A DNA stretch of 8,727 bases from Thermodesulfobacteriota bacterium (GCA_030836965.1 JAUPLM010000409.1:1-8727), one strand, 5' to 3'; numbered from the stretch's first letter, positions 1 through 5,994 are shown. Notes: generated by a model from the sequence alone, not told the origin. A program made the numbers and translations.

Positions 1-90
1 AAGAACAAGCTTTATGGCCAGAAGATGATCATCAACCGGGAGGCTTCCTATCAATAAAGGCAGGCCGTAAGGCCTGAAATTGTTGTTCAT
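1..90 (-). CDS. UROD/MetE-like protein, N-terminal fragment (runs off left edge)
   Basis: Reading the minus strand from the ATG at 90-88 gives 30 open codons that continue past the window edge. The fragment begins MNNNFRPYGLPLLIGSLP and goes on with VDDHLLAIKLVL. The IGSLP stretch followed by an acidic residue and a helix resembles the start of uroporphyrinogen decarboxylase/cobalamin-independent methionine synthase-like proteins, where a GIGSLPHxD-type motif opens the TIM barrel. A weak purine-rich ribosome site (GAAAGGG, complement of 100-106) lies about 9 nt upstream. The gene diverges from tatA, so 91-339 is a shared divergent control region. Only the N-terminus is visible, so no metal ligand or catalytic residue can be checked. 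The family assignment rests on one short motif and is tentative; that this is a real coding start is more secure. Confidence 0.6.
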   Translation of the reverse strand, partial: MNNNFRPYGLPLLIGSLPVDDHLLAIKLVL

Positions 91-229
91 AATACCAAAC
101 CCTTTCAATCAGATTATTTTATAAATCAGGTTAACATGAGCAGAGGATGTCTGACAATAAAAAACTCCCCGTGATTTGCAGTTCTATTCAGGTCTCACCC
201 TGTGCCAGTTTGCCTCCTGCCATAATTGT

Positions 230-258
230 TTGACACCCATAAAGGCGGGTGTTATAGT
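230..258 (+). promoter_or_regulatory. sigma70-type promoter of tatA
   Basis: A perfect TTGACA at 230-235 is followed by a 17-bp spacer and TATAGT at 253-258, one mismatch from the consensus -10. It sits about 80 nt upstream of the tatA start codon. Inside it, ACACCC (233-238) and GGGTGT (247-252) form an inverted repeat spanning most of the spacer, which could be an operator half-site pair or a chance palindrome. This is the best promoter match in the window. Confidence 0.8.
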
Positions 259-339
259 CTATAGCCATAAAAACCAAAAGCAGTTCTGGCAAAATCTGCA
301 AGAACTGGAATAGAAAGATATTTTAAACAGGAGGATAGT

Positions 340-522
340 ATGTTTGGAATAGGAATGCAGGAACTGATAGTTATACTGATTATCGTGCTTATTATATTTG
401 GAGCCGGCAAACTCCCTGAAATAGGTTCAGGGCTGGGTAAGGCTATAAAAAATTTCAAGGGAGCAGCTACCGAACCCGAAAAAAAAGAGCCTGAAAAAAT
501 CGATGAAGGGAAAAAATCCTGA
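340..522 (+). CDS. tatA: TatA/TatE-family twin-arginine translocase subunit
   Basis: This 60-residue protein has the classic TatA layout: a very short N-terminus, one hydrophobic helix at about residues 7-20, the [10 protein letters not shown] hinge at 20-29 and an amphipathic helix ([11 protein letters not shown], about 29-39). It ends in a short, highly charged Lys/Glu tail. TatA oligomerises in the cytoplasmic membrane and helps the TatBC receptor move folded twin-arginine precursors across it. The FG-x-x-KLPEIG hinge is diagnostic of the TatA/E group; TatB proteins have longer cytoplasmic domains. The start is fixed by AGGAGG at 329-334, five bases before ATG. No tatB or tatC is adjacent, so it is monocistronic here, between its own promoter and a terminator. 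It could be one of several tatA paralogues. At 60 residues it is at the short end for the family. Confidence 0.93.
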   Translation: MFGIGMQELIVILIIVLIIFGAGKLPEIGSGLGKAIKNFKGAATEPEKKEPEKIDEGKKS

Positions 523-557
523 TACCCTCCTGACTCTAGATGCATTCAAACGATACT

Positions 558-591
558 AACGGGCAGATTATAAATATTCTGCCCGTTTTTT
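558..591 (+). terminator. intrinsic terminator of tatA
   Basis: AACGGGCAGA (558-567) pairs perfectly over 10 bp with TCTGCCCGTT (578-587) around a 10-nt AT-rich loop, and a T-run continues to 591. The polarity suits the tatA transcript, which ends 36 nt upstream. There is no matching T-run on the minus strand, so it should not terminate ssb. Confidence 0.9.
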
Positions 592-624
592 CTTGCCTTT
601 ATCGCCCGAACCTTAACCCTGCCG

Positions 625-1068
625 TCAAAACGGGATATCATCATCTTTAGCATCACGATGAATAGGTCCTGGAATATCACGATCCATGGCATCGTCATCA
701 TGATGACGCGCCTTTTTGGATGAATCTCCGGAATCTTTCCTGTCTAAAAACTGCACGTCGGAGGCCACGATTTCGGTAGTGTATTTTCTGTTACCTTCCT
801 TGTCATCCCATGATCTTGTCTGAATCCGGCCTTCAACATAAACCTGTTTCCCTTTCGACAGGTATTCGCCGCATATTTCACCCAGCTTGCCGAAAGCGAC
901 AATGCGGTGCCACTCCGTGCGCTCTTTCTTCTCGTTGCTCTCCTTGTCTTTCCATTCCTCGGATGTGGCGATGCTGAAATTGGCAATAGCCACCCCGCCC
1001 GTTGTATAGCGTATTTCAGGATCTTTACCCAGCCTGCCTATGATCATTGCCTTGTTTAGACCAGACAT
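625..1068 (-). CDS. ssb: single-stranded DNA-binding protein
   Basis: This is a bacterial SSB of 147 residues. The OB-fold runs from about residue 1 to 108: it opens with a [24 protein letters not shown] strand typical of the family, continues through [20 protein letters not shown] (51-70) with the conserved Trp54, and then [16 protein letters not shown] (72-87). A hydrophilic linker at 110-140, rich in Asp, Lys and His, leads to the acidic tip DDDIPF, which docks partner proteins of replication and repair. The protein coats single-stranded DNA as a tetramer. The start is secured by AAGGAGGT at 1080-1073 on the minus strand, just before ATG. The linker is shorter than in the Escherichia coli protein (about 178 residues in total). 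The gene stands alone rather than in the rpsF-ssb-rpsR arrangement. The stop converges with tatA across its terminator. Confidence 0.96.
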   Translation of the reverse strand: MSGLNKAMIIGRLGKDPEIRYTTGGVAIANFSIATSEEWKDKESNEKKERTEWHRIVAFGKLGEICGEYLSKGKQVYVEGRIQTRSWDDKEGNRKYTTEIVASDVQFLDRKDSGDSSKKARHHDDDAMDRDIPGPIHRDAKDDDIPF

Positions 1069-1099
1069 TCCTACCTCCTTATTATAGAGTTGTTTTTTA

Positions 1100-1129
1100 T
1101 AAATACATAAAATGCCTGCATTCTGTCAA
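1100..1129 (-). promoter_or_regulatory. candidate ssb promoter
   Basis: On the minus strand a perfect TTGACA (complement of 1124-1129) lies upstream of an AT-rich stretch with TATTTA (complement of 1100-1105) at 18-bp spacing. The -35 is excellent and the -10 is poor, so the exact -10 is uncertain. The position, 30 to 60 bp upstream of the ssb start, is right. Confidence 0.45.
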
Positions 1130-1130
1130 C

Positions 1131-1163
1131 CAGGATAAAAACAGAATAAAAACAGGATAAAAA
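1131..1163. repeat. three 11-bp tandem repeats with phased A-tracts
   Basis: CAGGATAAAAA (1131-1141), CAGAATAAAAA (1142-1152) and CAGGATAAAAA (1153-1163) lie head to tail with one mismatch in the middle unit. An inverted copy, CTTTTTATCC, is at 1191-1200 and a variant, CAGATAAAAA, at 1239-1248. The array starts directly upstream of the ssb -35 on the minus strand. The A-tracts recur every 11 bp, about one helical turn, which is the arrangement expected for intrinsically bent DNA or for side-by-side binding of a protein. Confidence 0.75.
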
Positions 1164-1263
1164 ATTGACCGCCGTCTTGCATGTTGACTTCTTTTTATCC
1201 GTCTGCCATACAAAAAAAGAGTTTATTTAATTTATAACCAGATAAAAACAATAAATATTGAAA

Positions 1264-1935
1264 ATGAATGACGACAACATAACCCTTGAATTTTCAGGGA
1301 AATACGACGCGAAACATTCTCTTGAGTATTACAGAAAGCATAAGGAAGGGATCGGGCGCAGACTCTCCAACCTCCGGGAGCAGAGCATAGCGGCAAAGGC
1401 GCTGGCAATTGCCGGAGATCCTGCCACGGTGCTGGACATCCCATGCGGTGCTGGGCGGTTCTGGCCCCTCTTATGTGAAAAACAGGACAGAATCATATAT
1501 GCGTCAGACTACAGTCTTTCAATGATAATGGTAGCGAATAAACTGCTGGATCCGGCAATGGCAATACGCATATCATGTTTTCAGGCATCCGCATTCAGTA
1601 TAAACCTGAAAGCGGATTCGGTTGATTCCATATTTTGCATGCGCCTCCTGCATCACATAGTAAAAAAAGATCACCGCATGACTTTACTGAAGGAATTTTA
1701 CAGAGTTACAAGAGAAACGGTGTGTATATCCCTCTGGGTTGACGGCAATTACAAGGCATGGAAAAGAGAAAGGCTCGAAGAGAAAAGAGACCGCAAGGGA
1801 TATAAAAACAGGTTTGTGGCGAACAGGCGGGAAATGGAATCCGAATTTCGCGAAGCCGGGTTTAATATCCTCGGGTTCATCGATTTTGCAAAATATTATT
1901 CCATGTGGCGGATATATGTTTTGCATAAAACATAA
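1264..1935 (+). CDS. class I SAM-dependent methyltransferase
   Basis: The 223-residue protein has a Rossmann-type methyltransferase core. Motif I reads VLDIPCGAGRF at residues 56-66 (SAM-binding glycine loop). The loop after strand 2 is ASDYSLSMI (80-88), where Asp82 would bind the SAM ribose. Motif II/IV is SIFCMRLLHHI (122-132). It matches the Methyltransf_11/25 type, which acts on small molecules or lipids more often than on nucleic acid, but the substrate cannot be read from sequence. The C-terminal third (160-195) is strongly basic. It opens a plus-strand operon and is followed after 9 nt by an InaA-like kinase, so a methyl transfer to an envelope lipid or saccharide is a reasonable inference. 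Neither this ATG nor the TTG two codons earlier (1258) has a convincing ribosome site; ATG was preferred. Confidence 0.85.
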   Translation: MNDDNITLEFSGKYDAKHSLEYYRKHKEGIGRRLSNLREQSIAAKALAIAGDPATVLDIPCGAGRFWPLLCEKQDRIIYASDYSLSMIMVANKLLDPAMAIRISCFQASAFSINLKADSVDSIFCMRLLHHIVKKDHRMTLLKEFYRVTRETVCISLWVDGNYKAWKRERLEEKRDRKGYKNRFVANRREMESEFREAGFNILGFIDFAKYYSMWRIYVLHKT

Positions 1936-1944
1936 CAACAGCAG

Positions 1945-2739
1945 ATGAAAATTAAGGAATTTTATCATTCGGAAAATGAAAAGGAGTTGTTGACTCACAA
2001 CGGCCTTGGCTCCTTCGGATCCTTGTGGGATTTAAAGGGGCGTTTCATCGAAGAGCCTAATTACCGCCGGGGCGGGTGGAGCGGCATCGTTCTTCATGAA
2101 ATAGTGCTCCAAAACGGGCAGCCGCTGAAAATAATAATAAAGCGCCAGGAAAACCACACCTTCAGATCCATTCTGCACCCTTTAAGAGGTACGCCGACTT
2201 TTTACCGGGAATACAAAAACATTTGCCGTCTTGAAAAATTCAATATTCCCACCCTTCAACCTCTTTTCTATGGAGAACGGCGGATAAACGGCAATACGCA
2301 GGCTCTGCTGGTTATCCGTTTCCTGAACGGTTACAGGAATCTCGATGATATTCTAACGGAAGCAGGCATAAATGAACATTTTGATTTAAAAAGCATCATT
2401 GATTCCGTTGCGGAGATGGCAGCAAAGATCCATTCCCTGCGCATTCAGCACAACTGTTTGTATGGAAAGCATATTTTCGTAAAAACAGAAGAAAACGGCT
2501 CCGCAGACGTACGGTTTATCGACCTTGAAAAAATGCATTCCGGGTTATCCCGCTTCCATGTCGCGGCCCACGATCTGGGGGCTCTCTTCCGGCATGCCCC
2601 CTGGCCGGGAGATTCATGGAAACTTTTTCTGCAAAGCTACCTGGACAAAGCCGGCCTGGGGAAAAAAGAGAAAAGACTTTATACGATTTTGAGAGAAAAA
2701 ATCGGGAAGAAGAGAAAAAAGAGGGAGAAATCCGCATGA
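1945..2739 (+). CDS. InaA/WaaP-type lipopolysaccharide kinase-like protein
   Basis: This 264-residue protein has the shrunken protein-kinase fold of the lipopolysaccharide kinase (Kdo/WaaP/InaA) superfamily. Visible landmarks are a glycine-rich GGWSGI (43-48), the ATP-site lysine in IIIKRQ (Lys66), a probable helix-C glutamate in FYREY (Glu89), a catalytic-loop-like HNCLYGKHIFV (169-179) and a metal-binding-like FIDLEK (Asp193). Canonical WaaP kinases carry HRD in the catalytic loop; here the Asp position is Cys171, so catalysis is not assured. InaA-type members that I recall also have noncanonical residues there. Known relatives phosphorylate inner-core heptose or Kdo in the cytoplasm before export. 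The C-terminus (240-262) is very basic, which may attach it to the membrane. The gene follows the methyltransferase after 9 nt, and its stop overlaps the next start in an ATGA. Confidence 0.8.
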   Translation: MKIKEFYHSENEKELLTHNGLGSFGSLWDLKGRFIEEPNYRRGGWSGIVLHEIVLQNGQPLKIIIKRQENHTFRSILHPLRGTPTFYREYKNICRLEKFNIPTLQPLFYGERRINGNTQALLVIRFLNGYRNLDDILTEAGINEHFDLKSIIDSVAEMAAKIHSLRIQHNCLYGKHIFVKTEENGSADVRFIDLEKMHSGLSRFHVAAHDLGALFRHAPWPGDSWKLFLQSYLDKAGLGKKEKRLYTILREKIGKKRKKREKSA

Positions 2740-3758
2740 ATATAAAAGAGGAAGGAAATCTCATCGGTCCGGAAGGACGGCCTCTCTTCGGCATCCGCAG
2801 ATCTCCAGTGGAATCATTCAATCTCTCCGACTTCAGGATTTACGGAACAGGCAAAAAAGAAGGCCTTGTCAAAAACCTCATAACCCGATTCCGGATAAAG
2901 AGATGGCAGTATCTTGGCGTCTGCAACGATGAAGTCATATTCGGCGCGGCCATTGTCAATCTGGGATATATGTCCAGCATCTTCACATATATATTCGACC
3001 GCAGGAAAGGCGTTATAAAACAGATTGAAACCATTCTCCCTTCCGGAAAAGCAGCCCTTTTTACAGGATCTTCCCGGAACGGTTCCGCCTCGTTTAAGAA
3101 GAGAAACAGAACCCTTGAATTTACCAACCAGCCCGGAAATATTCATGCGAAAATATCGGCTGACGGGAAATTACAGGCCGAACTCTCCTTTATAAAATCA
3201 GAAGAACCTCTTTGCTGTACAACACGGGTCGGGCTCGGCGGATTCAACTACACGCATAAAGAAGCAGGAATTCCAGTCCGCGGTTTTATCAGCATCGACG
3301 GGAAAAGGTGGGAGATATCAGAAAAAGAATCATCAGGGGTCATCGATTATACTTTCGGATATCTCGCAAGAATTACCTTCTGGAACTGGGCGGCCGGAGG
3401 GGGCTTCGATCTTTCCGGAAACAGGATCGGTTTCAATCTTGTTCAGGGAGTTAATGAAACCGGTTTTACCGAAAATGTATTCTGGATAAACGGCCGTATG
3501 ATAAAAACCGATGTTCTGGATTTCAGGTACAGCGATCTCGATCTGCTGAAGCCATGGGAAATTATATCGAATGACGGGAAAATCAGTCTTCTCTTTTACC
3601 CGGAAGGGGAAAGAGCCGCCGATATAAACACAGGCCTGATCGCGAGCAGGTTTCACCAGCCTTTCGGGAGATTCGAGGGAAGACTGACGGACGGGAACGA
3701 CTCCTGGCAGCTGAAAAACGTCACGGGTTTTACTGAAGAGCATTATGCAAAATGGTAG
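2736..3758 (+). CDS. DUF2804 family protein, function unknown
   Basis: This 340-residue soluble protein has no signal peptide or transmembrane segment. I recognise it as DUF2804 from the N-terminal half with GYMSSIFTYIFDRRKG (77-92), the central aromatic and glycine-rich TFWNWAAGGG (214-223), and the signature GVNETGFTENVFWINGR (238-254). The many alternating hydrophobic strands suggest a beta-rich, lipocalin-like fold. That is an impression, and no enzymatic activity is established for the family. The start is chosen at the ATG overlapping the previous stop (ATGA, with GAGGGAG at 2721-2727 before it). An in-frame ATG at 2616 would add 40 residues encoded within the kinase gene and is unlikely. 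Tight coupling to the kinase and methyltransferase suggests a shared task, perhaps on a lipid. Confidence 0.82.
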   Translation: MNIKEEGNLIGPEGRPLFGIRRSPVESFNLSDFRIYGTGKKEGLVKNLITRFRIKRWQYLGVCNDEVIFGAAIVNLGYMSSIFTYIFDRRKGVIKQIETILPSGKAALFTGSSRNGSASFKKRNRTLEFTNQPGNIHAKISADGKLQAELSFIKSEEPLCCTTRVGLGGFNYTHKEAGIPVRGFISIDGKRWEISEKESSGVIDYTFGYLARITFWNWAAGGGFDLSGNRIGFNLVQGVNETGFTENVFWINGRMIKTDVLDFRYSDLDLLKPWEIISNDGKISLLFYPEGERAADINTGLIASRFHQPFGRFEGRLTDGNDSWQLKNVTGFTEEHYAKW

Positions 3759-3769
3759 AGGTAAAATAA

Positions 3770-4105
3770 TTGGCAATCTGCGCTTTTTGCGGTAAAGAGA
3801 CTGAAGGTGCTTCATCATGCATCAAAAGCAGTATCAGGATAGACGGCGCTGATTATACCCCCTTGCCTTTCAGGAAGAAAAACGAAACGGTCTTTACAAA
3901 GGGAGAAACGGCAAGGTGCGCCGAATGCAATATCCTTCCCGGCGGTTTTCATCATGTAGGATGCGTTCTTGAAATCTGCCCGAAATGCGGGGGTAAATGG
4001 GTATATTGCGCCTGCTCCGGATCTAAGTTCAGGGCTGACGGCAAACCGGAAAAGAAATGTGATGTAATACAATTTAATCAGATCAGGAGAACCAAAAAGG
4101 ATTAG
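3770..4105 (+). CDS. Cys/His-rich zinc-ribbon protein
   Basis: This 111-residue protein starts from TTG, supported by AGAGGT at 3757-3762 seven bases upstream; no internal Met offers an alternative. It contains CAFC (4-7), Cys17, CAEC (50-53), HHVGC (61-65), CPKC (70-73) and CAC (80-82), so at least two zinc-binding knuckles are likely. The order CxxCN, HHxGC, CPKCGG, CxC matches a widespread small uncharacterised bacterial zinc-ribbon family. The middle part (24-47) and the Lys/Arg-rich C-terminus have no recognisable domain. It follows the DUF2804 gene after 11 nt in the same operon. A structural or metal-binding role is more likely than catalysis; the function is unknown. Confidence 0.75.
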   Translation: MAICAFCGKETEGASSCIKSSIRIDGADYTPLPFRKKNETVFTKGETARCAECNILPGGFHHVGCVLEICPKCGGKWVYCACSGSKFRADGKPEKKCDVIQFNQIRRTKKD

Positions 4106-4127
4106 AAGCCTTTTACGGGAGGAAAAA

Positions 4128-4295
4128 ATGGATGTAATTCTCACAGGATTGATTGCTGCTGCTGTAATCTATTTTCTTTTCCGCGTTATTGTTTCCGGAA
4201 GAAGTAAACCGGGGGAGCCTGTAATATATATCTGTGACGAATGCGGTGAAAATGAGTGCGTTTGCCGCAGGGAAGACGAAGCGCCGAAACAATAA
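4128..4295 (+). CDS. small membrane-anchored Cys-motif protein
   Basis: This is an unannotated-looking 55-residue gene. It begins MDVILTGLIAAAVIYFLFRV, a single transmembrane helix at about residues 4-22, followed by a basic stretch (GRSK) and a short cytoplasmic domain with CDEC (36-39) and CVC (44-46), then an acidic tail. By the positive-inside rule the Cys cluster faces the cytoplasm. Four cysteines in a CxxC-x4-CxC arrangement could hold one zinc ion or an iron-sulfur cluster. GGGAGG at 4117-4122, five bases before ATG, is a strong ribosome site, and the gene sits 22 nt after the zinc-ribbon gene and 25 nt before the nitroreductase. I do not recognise a named family. The coding call is supported by the ribosome site, spacing and sensible protein features. 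Confidence 0.78.
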   Translation: MDVILTGLIAAAVIYFLFRVIVSGRSKPGEPVIYICDECGENECVCRREDEAPKQ

Positions 4296-4320
4296 GCTCT
4301 ATTATTCGGGAGGATAAAGC

Positions 4321-4863
4321 ATGGCAGAACTTATGAAAGTTATTAAGGCAAGAAGAAGCGTCAGAAAATACGAAGAAAAGGATGTACCCGGGGAAGTATT
4401 AAACTCAATTCTCGAAACCGTCAGATGGTCTCCTTCGTGGGCAAACACCCAGTGCTGGGAGGTAGTTGTAATAAAGGAGAAGGCAATAAAAGAGAATCTG
4501 AAAGAGACGATTTTCCCGAAAAATCCCGCCACAAACGCAATAGCGCAGGCGCCCGTTCTTCTTGCCATTTGCGGCAAACTGAAAAGCTCCGGCTTTTACA
4601 ATAATATTGTAACCACAAAATTCGGGGACTGGTTCATGTTTGATCTCGGCCTTTTTACCCAGACTCTCTGCCTTGCGGCGATGGACTTTGGACTTGGGAC
4701 GGTTGTAGTGGGACTCTTCGATCATGACAAGGCAAAAGGGATTATCAAAGTACCGGAAGGATATGAGCTTGTCGCACTTGTTCCTCTCGGATATCCGGCA
4801 AAGATCTCTTCCGCTCCGCAGCGAAGGGAGATCCGTGAATTTGTTCATTACGATACTTTTTAA
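4321..4863 (+). CDS. nitroreductase family protein (FMN-dependent oxidoreductase)
   Basis: The 180-residue protein is a small nitroreductase-fold flavoprotein. The N-terminus has the FMN-phosphate-binding ARRSVRKYEEK (10-20), followed by WSPSWANTQCWEVVVI (36-51), where the family's P-S-x-x-N-x-Q/S-P region lies. The C-terminal half has GLGTVVVG (124-131) and LVPLGYPAK (153-161), the usual end of the domain. Members form dimers with FMN at the interface and use NAD(P)H to reduce quinones, flavins, nitro groups or enones, so the native substrate is open. GGGAGG at 4308-4313, seven bases upstream, supports the start. It is the last gene of the plus-strand operon. Its stop codon is followed at once by a fragment of the intergenic repeat family. 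Confidence 0.88.
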   Translation: MAELMKVIKARRSVRKYEEKDVPGEVLNSILETVRWSPSWANTQCWEVVVIKEKAIKENLKETIFPKNPATNAIAQAPVLLAICGKLKSSGFYNNIVTTKFGDWFMFDLGLFTQTLCLAAMDFGLGTVVVGLFDHDKAKGIIKVPEGYELVALVPLGYPAKISSAPQRREIREFVHYDTF

Positions 4864-4865
4864 TA

Positions 4866-4990
4866 TTTTTTACGAAGCCGTCAGATGTTTCGATTCAGGC
4901 GGTTGGAGAAAGCTCATCTGGGGTATGGGCAATAGACTAATCACAGGACTACTGTGAAACTTCCATCGAATTCCTAAATTTCGATGTATT
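4866..4990. repeat. orphan repeat end plus two small hairpins
   Basis: TTTTTACGAAGCCGTCA (4866-4882) is the right-hand terminus also seen at 5198-5214 and, diverged, at 5355-5375 and 6211-6231. No matching left half is visible upstream, since the nitroreductase ends at 4863. Two hairpins follow: TCACAG/CTGTGA (4941-4946 with 4952-4957) and CATCGAA/TTCGATG (4964-4970 with 4980-4986). Neither is followed by a T-run, so neither is a good intrinsic terminator. No gene is visible. Confidence 0.6.
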
Positions 4991-5166
4991 GGTTGGAAGT
5001 CATATGCGAACGGATTTGAGATTTTTGGGAAATAGATTTTTAAATCACTTAAGCGTTAAAAATCACAAGGCTTTGAGGGCGTTAGCCCCAACCTTCTTGT
5101 GATTTAGCGGAGTTATTTAAAAATCCCCGAAAAGCTCATTAAGAGAGCATATTTGAACTTCCAACC
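4991..5166. repeat. long palindromic repeat, copy A
   Basis: This is a 176-bp imperfect palindrome. The left arm 4999-5069 and the right arm 5096-5160 pair through AAATCACAAG/CTTGTGATTT, the GATTTTTAAAT-type block, a GAG-TTTT-GG block and the ATATGC block. The outer ends GGTTGGAAGT (4991-5000) and ACTTCCAACC (5157-5166) pair perfectly. The 26-nt apical segment holds its own mini-hairpin, GGGC-GTTA-GCCC (5077-5088). Its left arm matches copy B at about 64 of 71 positions in the same orientation. It contains no ORF worth calling. Confidence 0.85.
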
Positions 5167-5197
5167 AGTTCATCGAAGATAGCTTGTACAATATTAA

Positions 5198-5214
5198 CTT
5201 TTTACGAAGCCGTT
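5198..5214. repeat. second orphan repeat terminus
   Basis: ACTTTTTACGAAGCCGTTA is the same terminus as at 4866-4882 and lies between copy A and element C. The stretch 4866-5214 could therefore be a nested or composite element, with copy A placed inside another repeat's ends. Confidence 0.55.
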
Positions 5215-5218
5215 ACTT

Positions 5219-5375
5219 TTGAGGGGCTCGTAAAAGGCCGAAATTAAGACGGCAAAGTAAAAAGCTCATTATGCAAGGCGCACGAATCTTGAGGAATGAA
5301 GCGTACATTGAAGTACGCTGCAATGACGAAAGATGAAGCGCAACACAGCAGAATGACTTTTTACAAAGCCGTCAA
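5219..5375. repeat. MITE-like repeat element C
   Basis: This 157-bp element is bounded by imperfect terminal inverted repeats: TTGAGGGGCTCGTAAAAGG at the left and, at 5355-5375, a right end whose complement reads TTGACGGCTTTGTAAAAAGTC. Inside are AAAAGCTCATTA (also in copy A) and a palindrome GCGTAC-ATTGAA-GTACGC (5301-5318). From memory, repeats of this form (CGTAAAAAGTC ends around a GCGTAC..GTACGC core) are common between genes in deltaproteobacteria. No transposase is encoded. The terminal TTGA supplies the stop codon of the neighbouring minus-strand gene. Confidence 0.75.
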
Positions 5376-5989
5376 TTGTTCTTTGAACAGGGAATACATA
5401 GAAGCTTTCCGTCTTTTCCTGAAACCATCTTTGTCTGCATGGTCATCTCGCCGCATATTGCGCATGATACCGAAGGTGCAATGGTTGCATACGGCGGCGC
5501 CGGGACCTCGGACGTTTGTGTTGAAAAGACTTCGTCAAAAGGCCTCGAAAAAAGGTCTATGGCTTTTAAAAGCCTTTGCCGGAGACTTTCCTGCTCGTTT
5601 GCCGTCCCTGCCGATACGGCTTTTTCAAGCGCTTCAAATTCATCCTTATGTTTACCGGCATAATCATAAGTCGTTTTTCTCGAGAATCTGTAAGCCAGTT
5701 TTTTTGTGCGGTTGATAATTGTGAATGCGTTTTTGCCGTAATCTTTAATTATCAGATTTCCTTTTCCCGCTGTTGTGCCGAGCATAACCTGGAGGGCATC
5801 GATCGCGCATGAGTCGTTTTCACAGACGGCCACAACCTCTTCATCCGCCGAGCGTTTGAGGCCGAGCAGTCTTATGCTCTCTTTTGCGACAAGGTATCCA
5901 TATACAAGACCGGGGCACAGATGTCCGTGAAAGGTTATGCATTGCCTGAGATCGTAAGGTATTTCAGTTTTTGTTTTATCGTTTTCCAA
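5372..5989 (-). CDS. FmdE family protein with C-terminal zinc finger
   Basis: The 205-residue protein belongs to the FmdE (formylmethanofuran dehydrogenase subunit E) family. It has the signature FHGHLCPGLVYGY (20-32), the cysteine pair region CENDSCAIDALQVMLG (56-71) followed by TTAGKGNL (72-79), and a treble-clef-like C-terminal zinc finger, CAIC (176-179) with CIPC (198-201). In methanogens FmdE associates with the CO2-fixing formylmethanofuran dehydrogenase. Bacterial homologues of this length occur without that enzyme and often lie near molybdenum/tungsten or metal-transport genes. None is visible here, so the role is unknown. The start was set at TTG 5989 because AAAGGAGG (complement of 5995-6002) precedes it by five bases. 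The upstream in-frame ATG at 6055 would add 22 residues encoded largely by repeat sequence. The stop TGA lies in the terminus of element C. Confidence 0.85.
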   Translation of the reverse strand: MENDKTKTEIPYDLRQCITFHGHLCPGLVYGYLVAKESIRLLGLKRSADEEVVAVCENDSCAIDALQVMLGTTAGKGNLIIKDYGKNAFTIINRTKKLAYRFSRKTTYDYAGKHKDEFEALEKAVSAGTANEQESLRQRLLKAIDLFSRPFDEVFSTQTSEVPAPPYATIAPSVSCAICGEMTMQTKMVSGKDGKLLCIPCSKNN

Positions 5990-5994
5990 GTGAG

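Noticed and set aside
1..57. C-terminal tail of a plus-strand gene ending at TAA 55-57
   Set aside because: The minus-strand reading gives a better protein with a family-like motif and a start codon; the plus-strand frame has no recognisable content.
61..76. CAGGCC-GTAA-GGCCTG hairpin as a terminator
   Set aside because: It lies inside the codons of the left-edge minus-strand gene and has no T-run on the plus strand.
252..545. 97-residue minus-strand frame over tatA
   Set aside because: It is antisense to tatA, spans its promoter and ribosome site, and has low-complexity Ser/Ile composition.
2616..2735. 40-residue N-terminal extension of the DUF2804 protein
   Set aside because: It would be encoded inside the kinase gene in another frame; the ATGA-coupled start with GAGGGAG upstream is far better.
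3333..3818. 161-residue minus-strand frame
   Set aside because: It is antisense to the DUF2804 gene and crosses into the zinc-ribbon gene, with no ribosome site or recognisable domain.
4724..4957. 77-residue plus-strand frame after the nitroreductase
   Set aside because: It overlaps the nitroreductase in another frame and ends in repeat sequence.
5296..5715. 139-residue plus-strand frame in the repeat island
   Set aside because: It starts inside element C and is otherwise antisense to the FmdE-family gene; the composition is not protein-like.
5372..5989. Evidence for a methanogen because of FmdE
   Set aside because: FmdE-family proteins are common in anaerobic bacteria; SSB, TatA, consensus sigma70 promoters and Shine-Dalgarno sites point to a bacterium.
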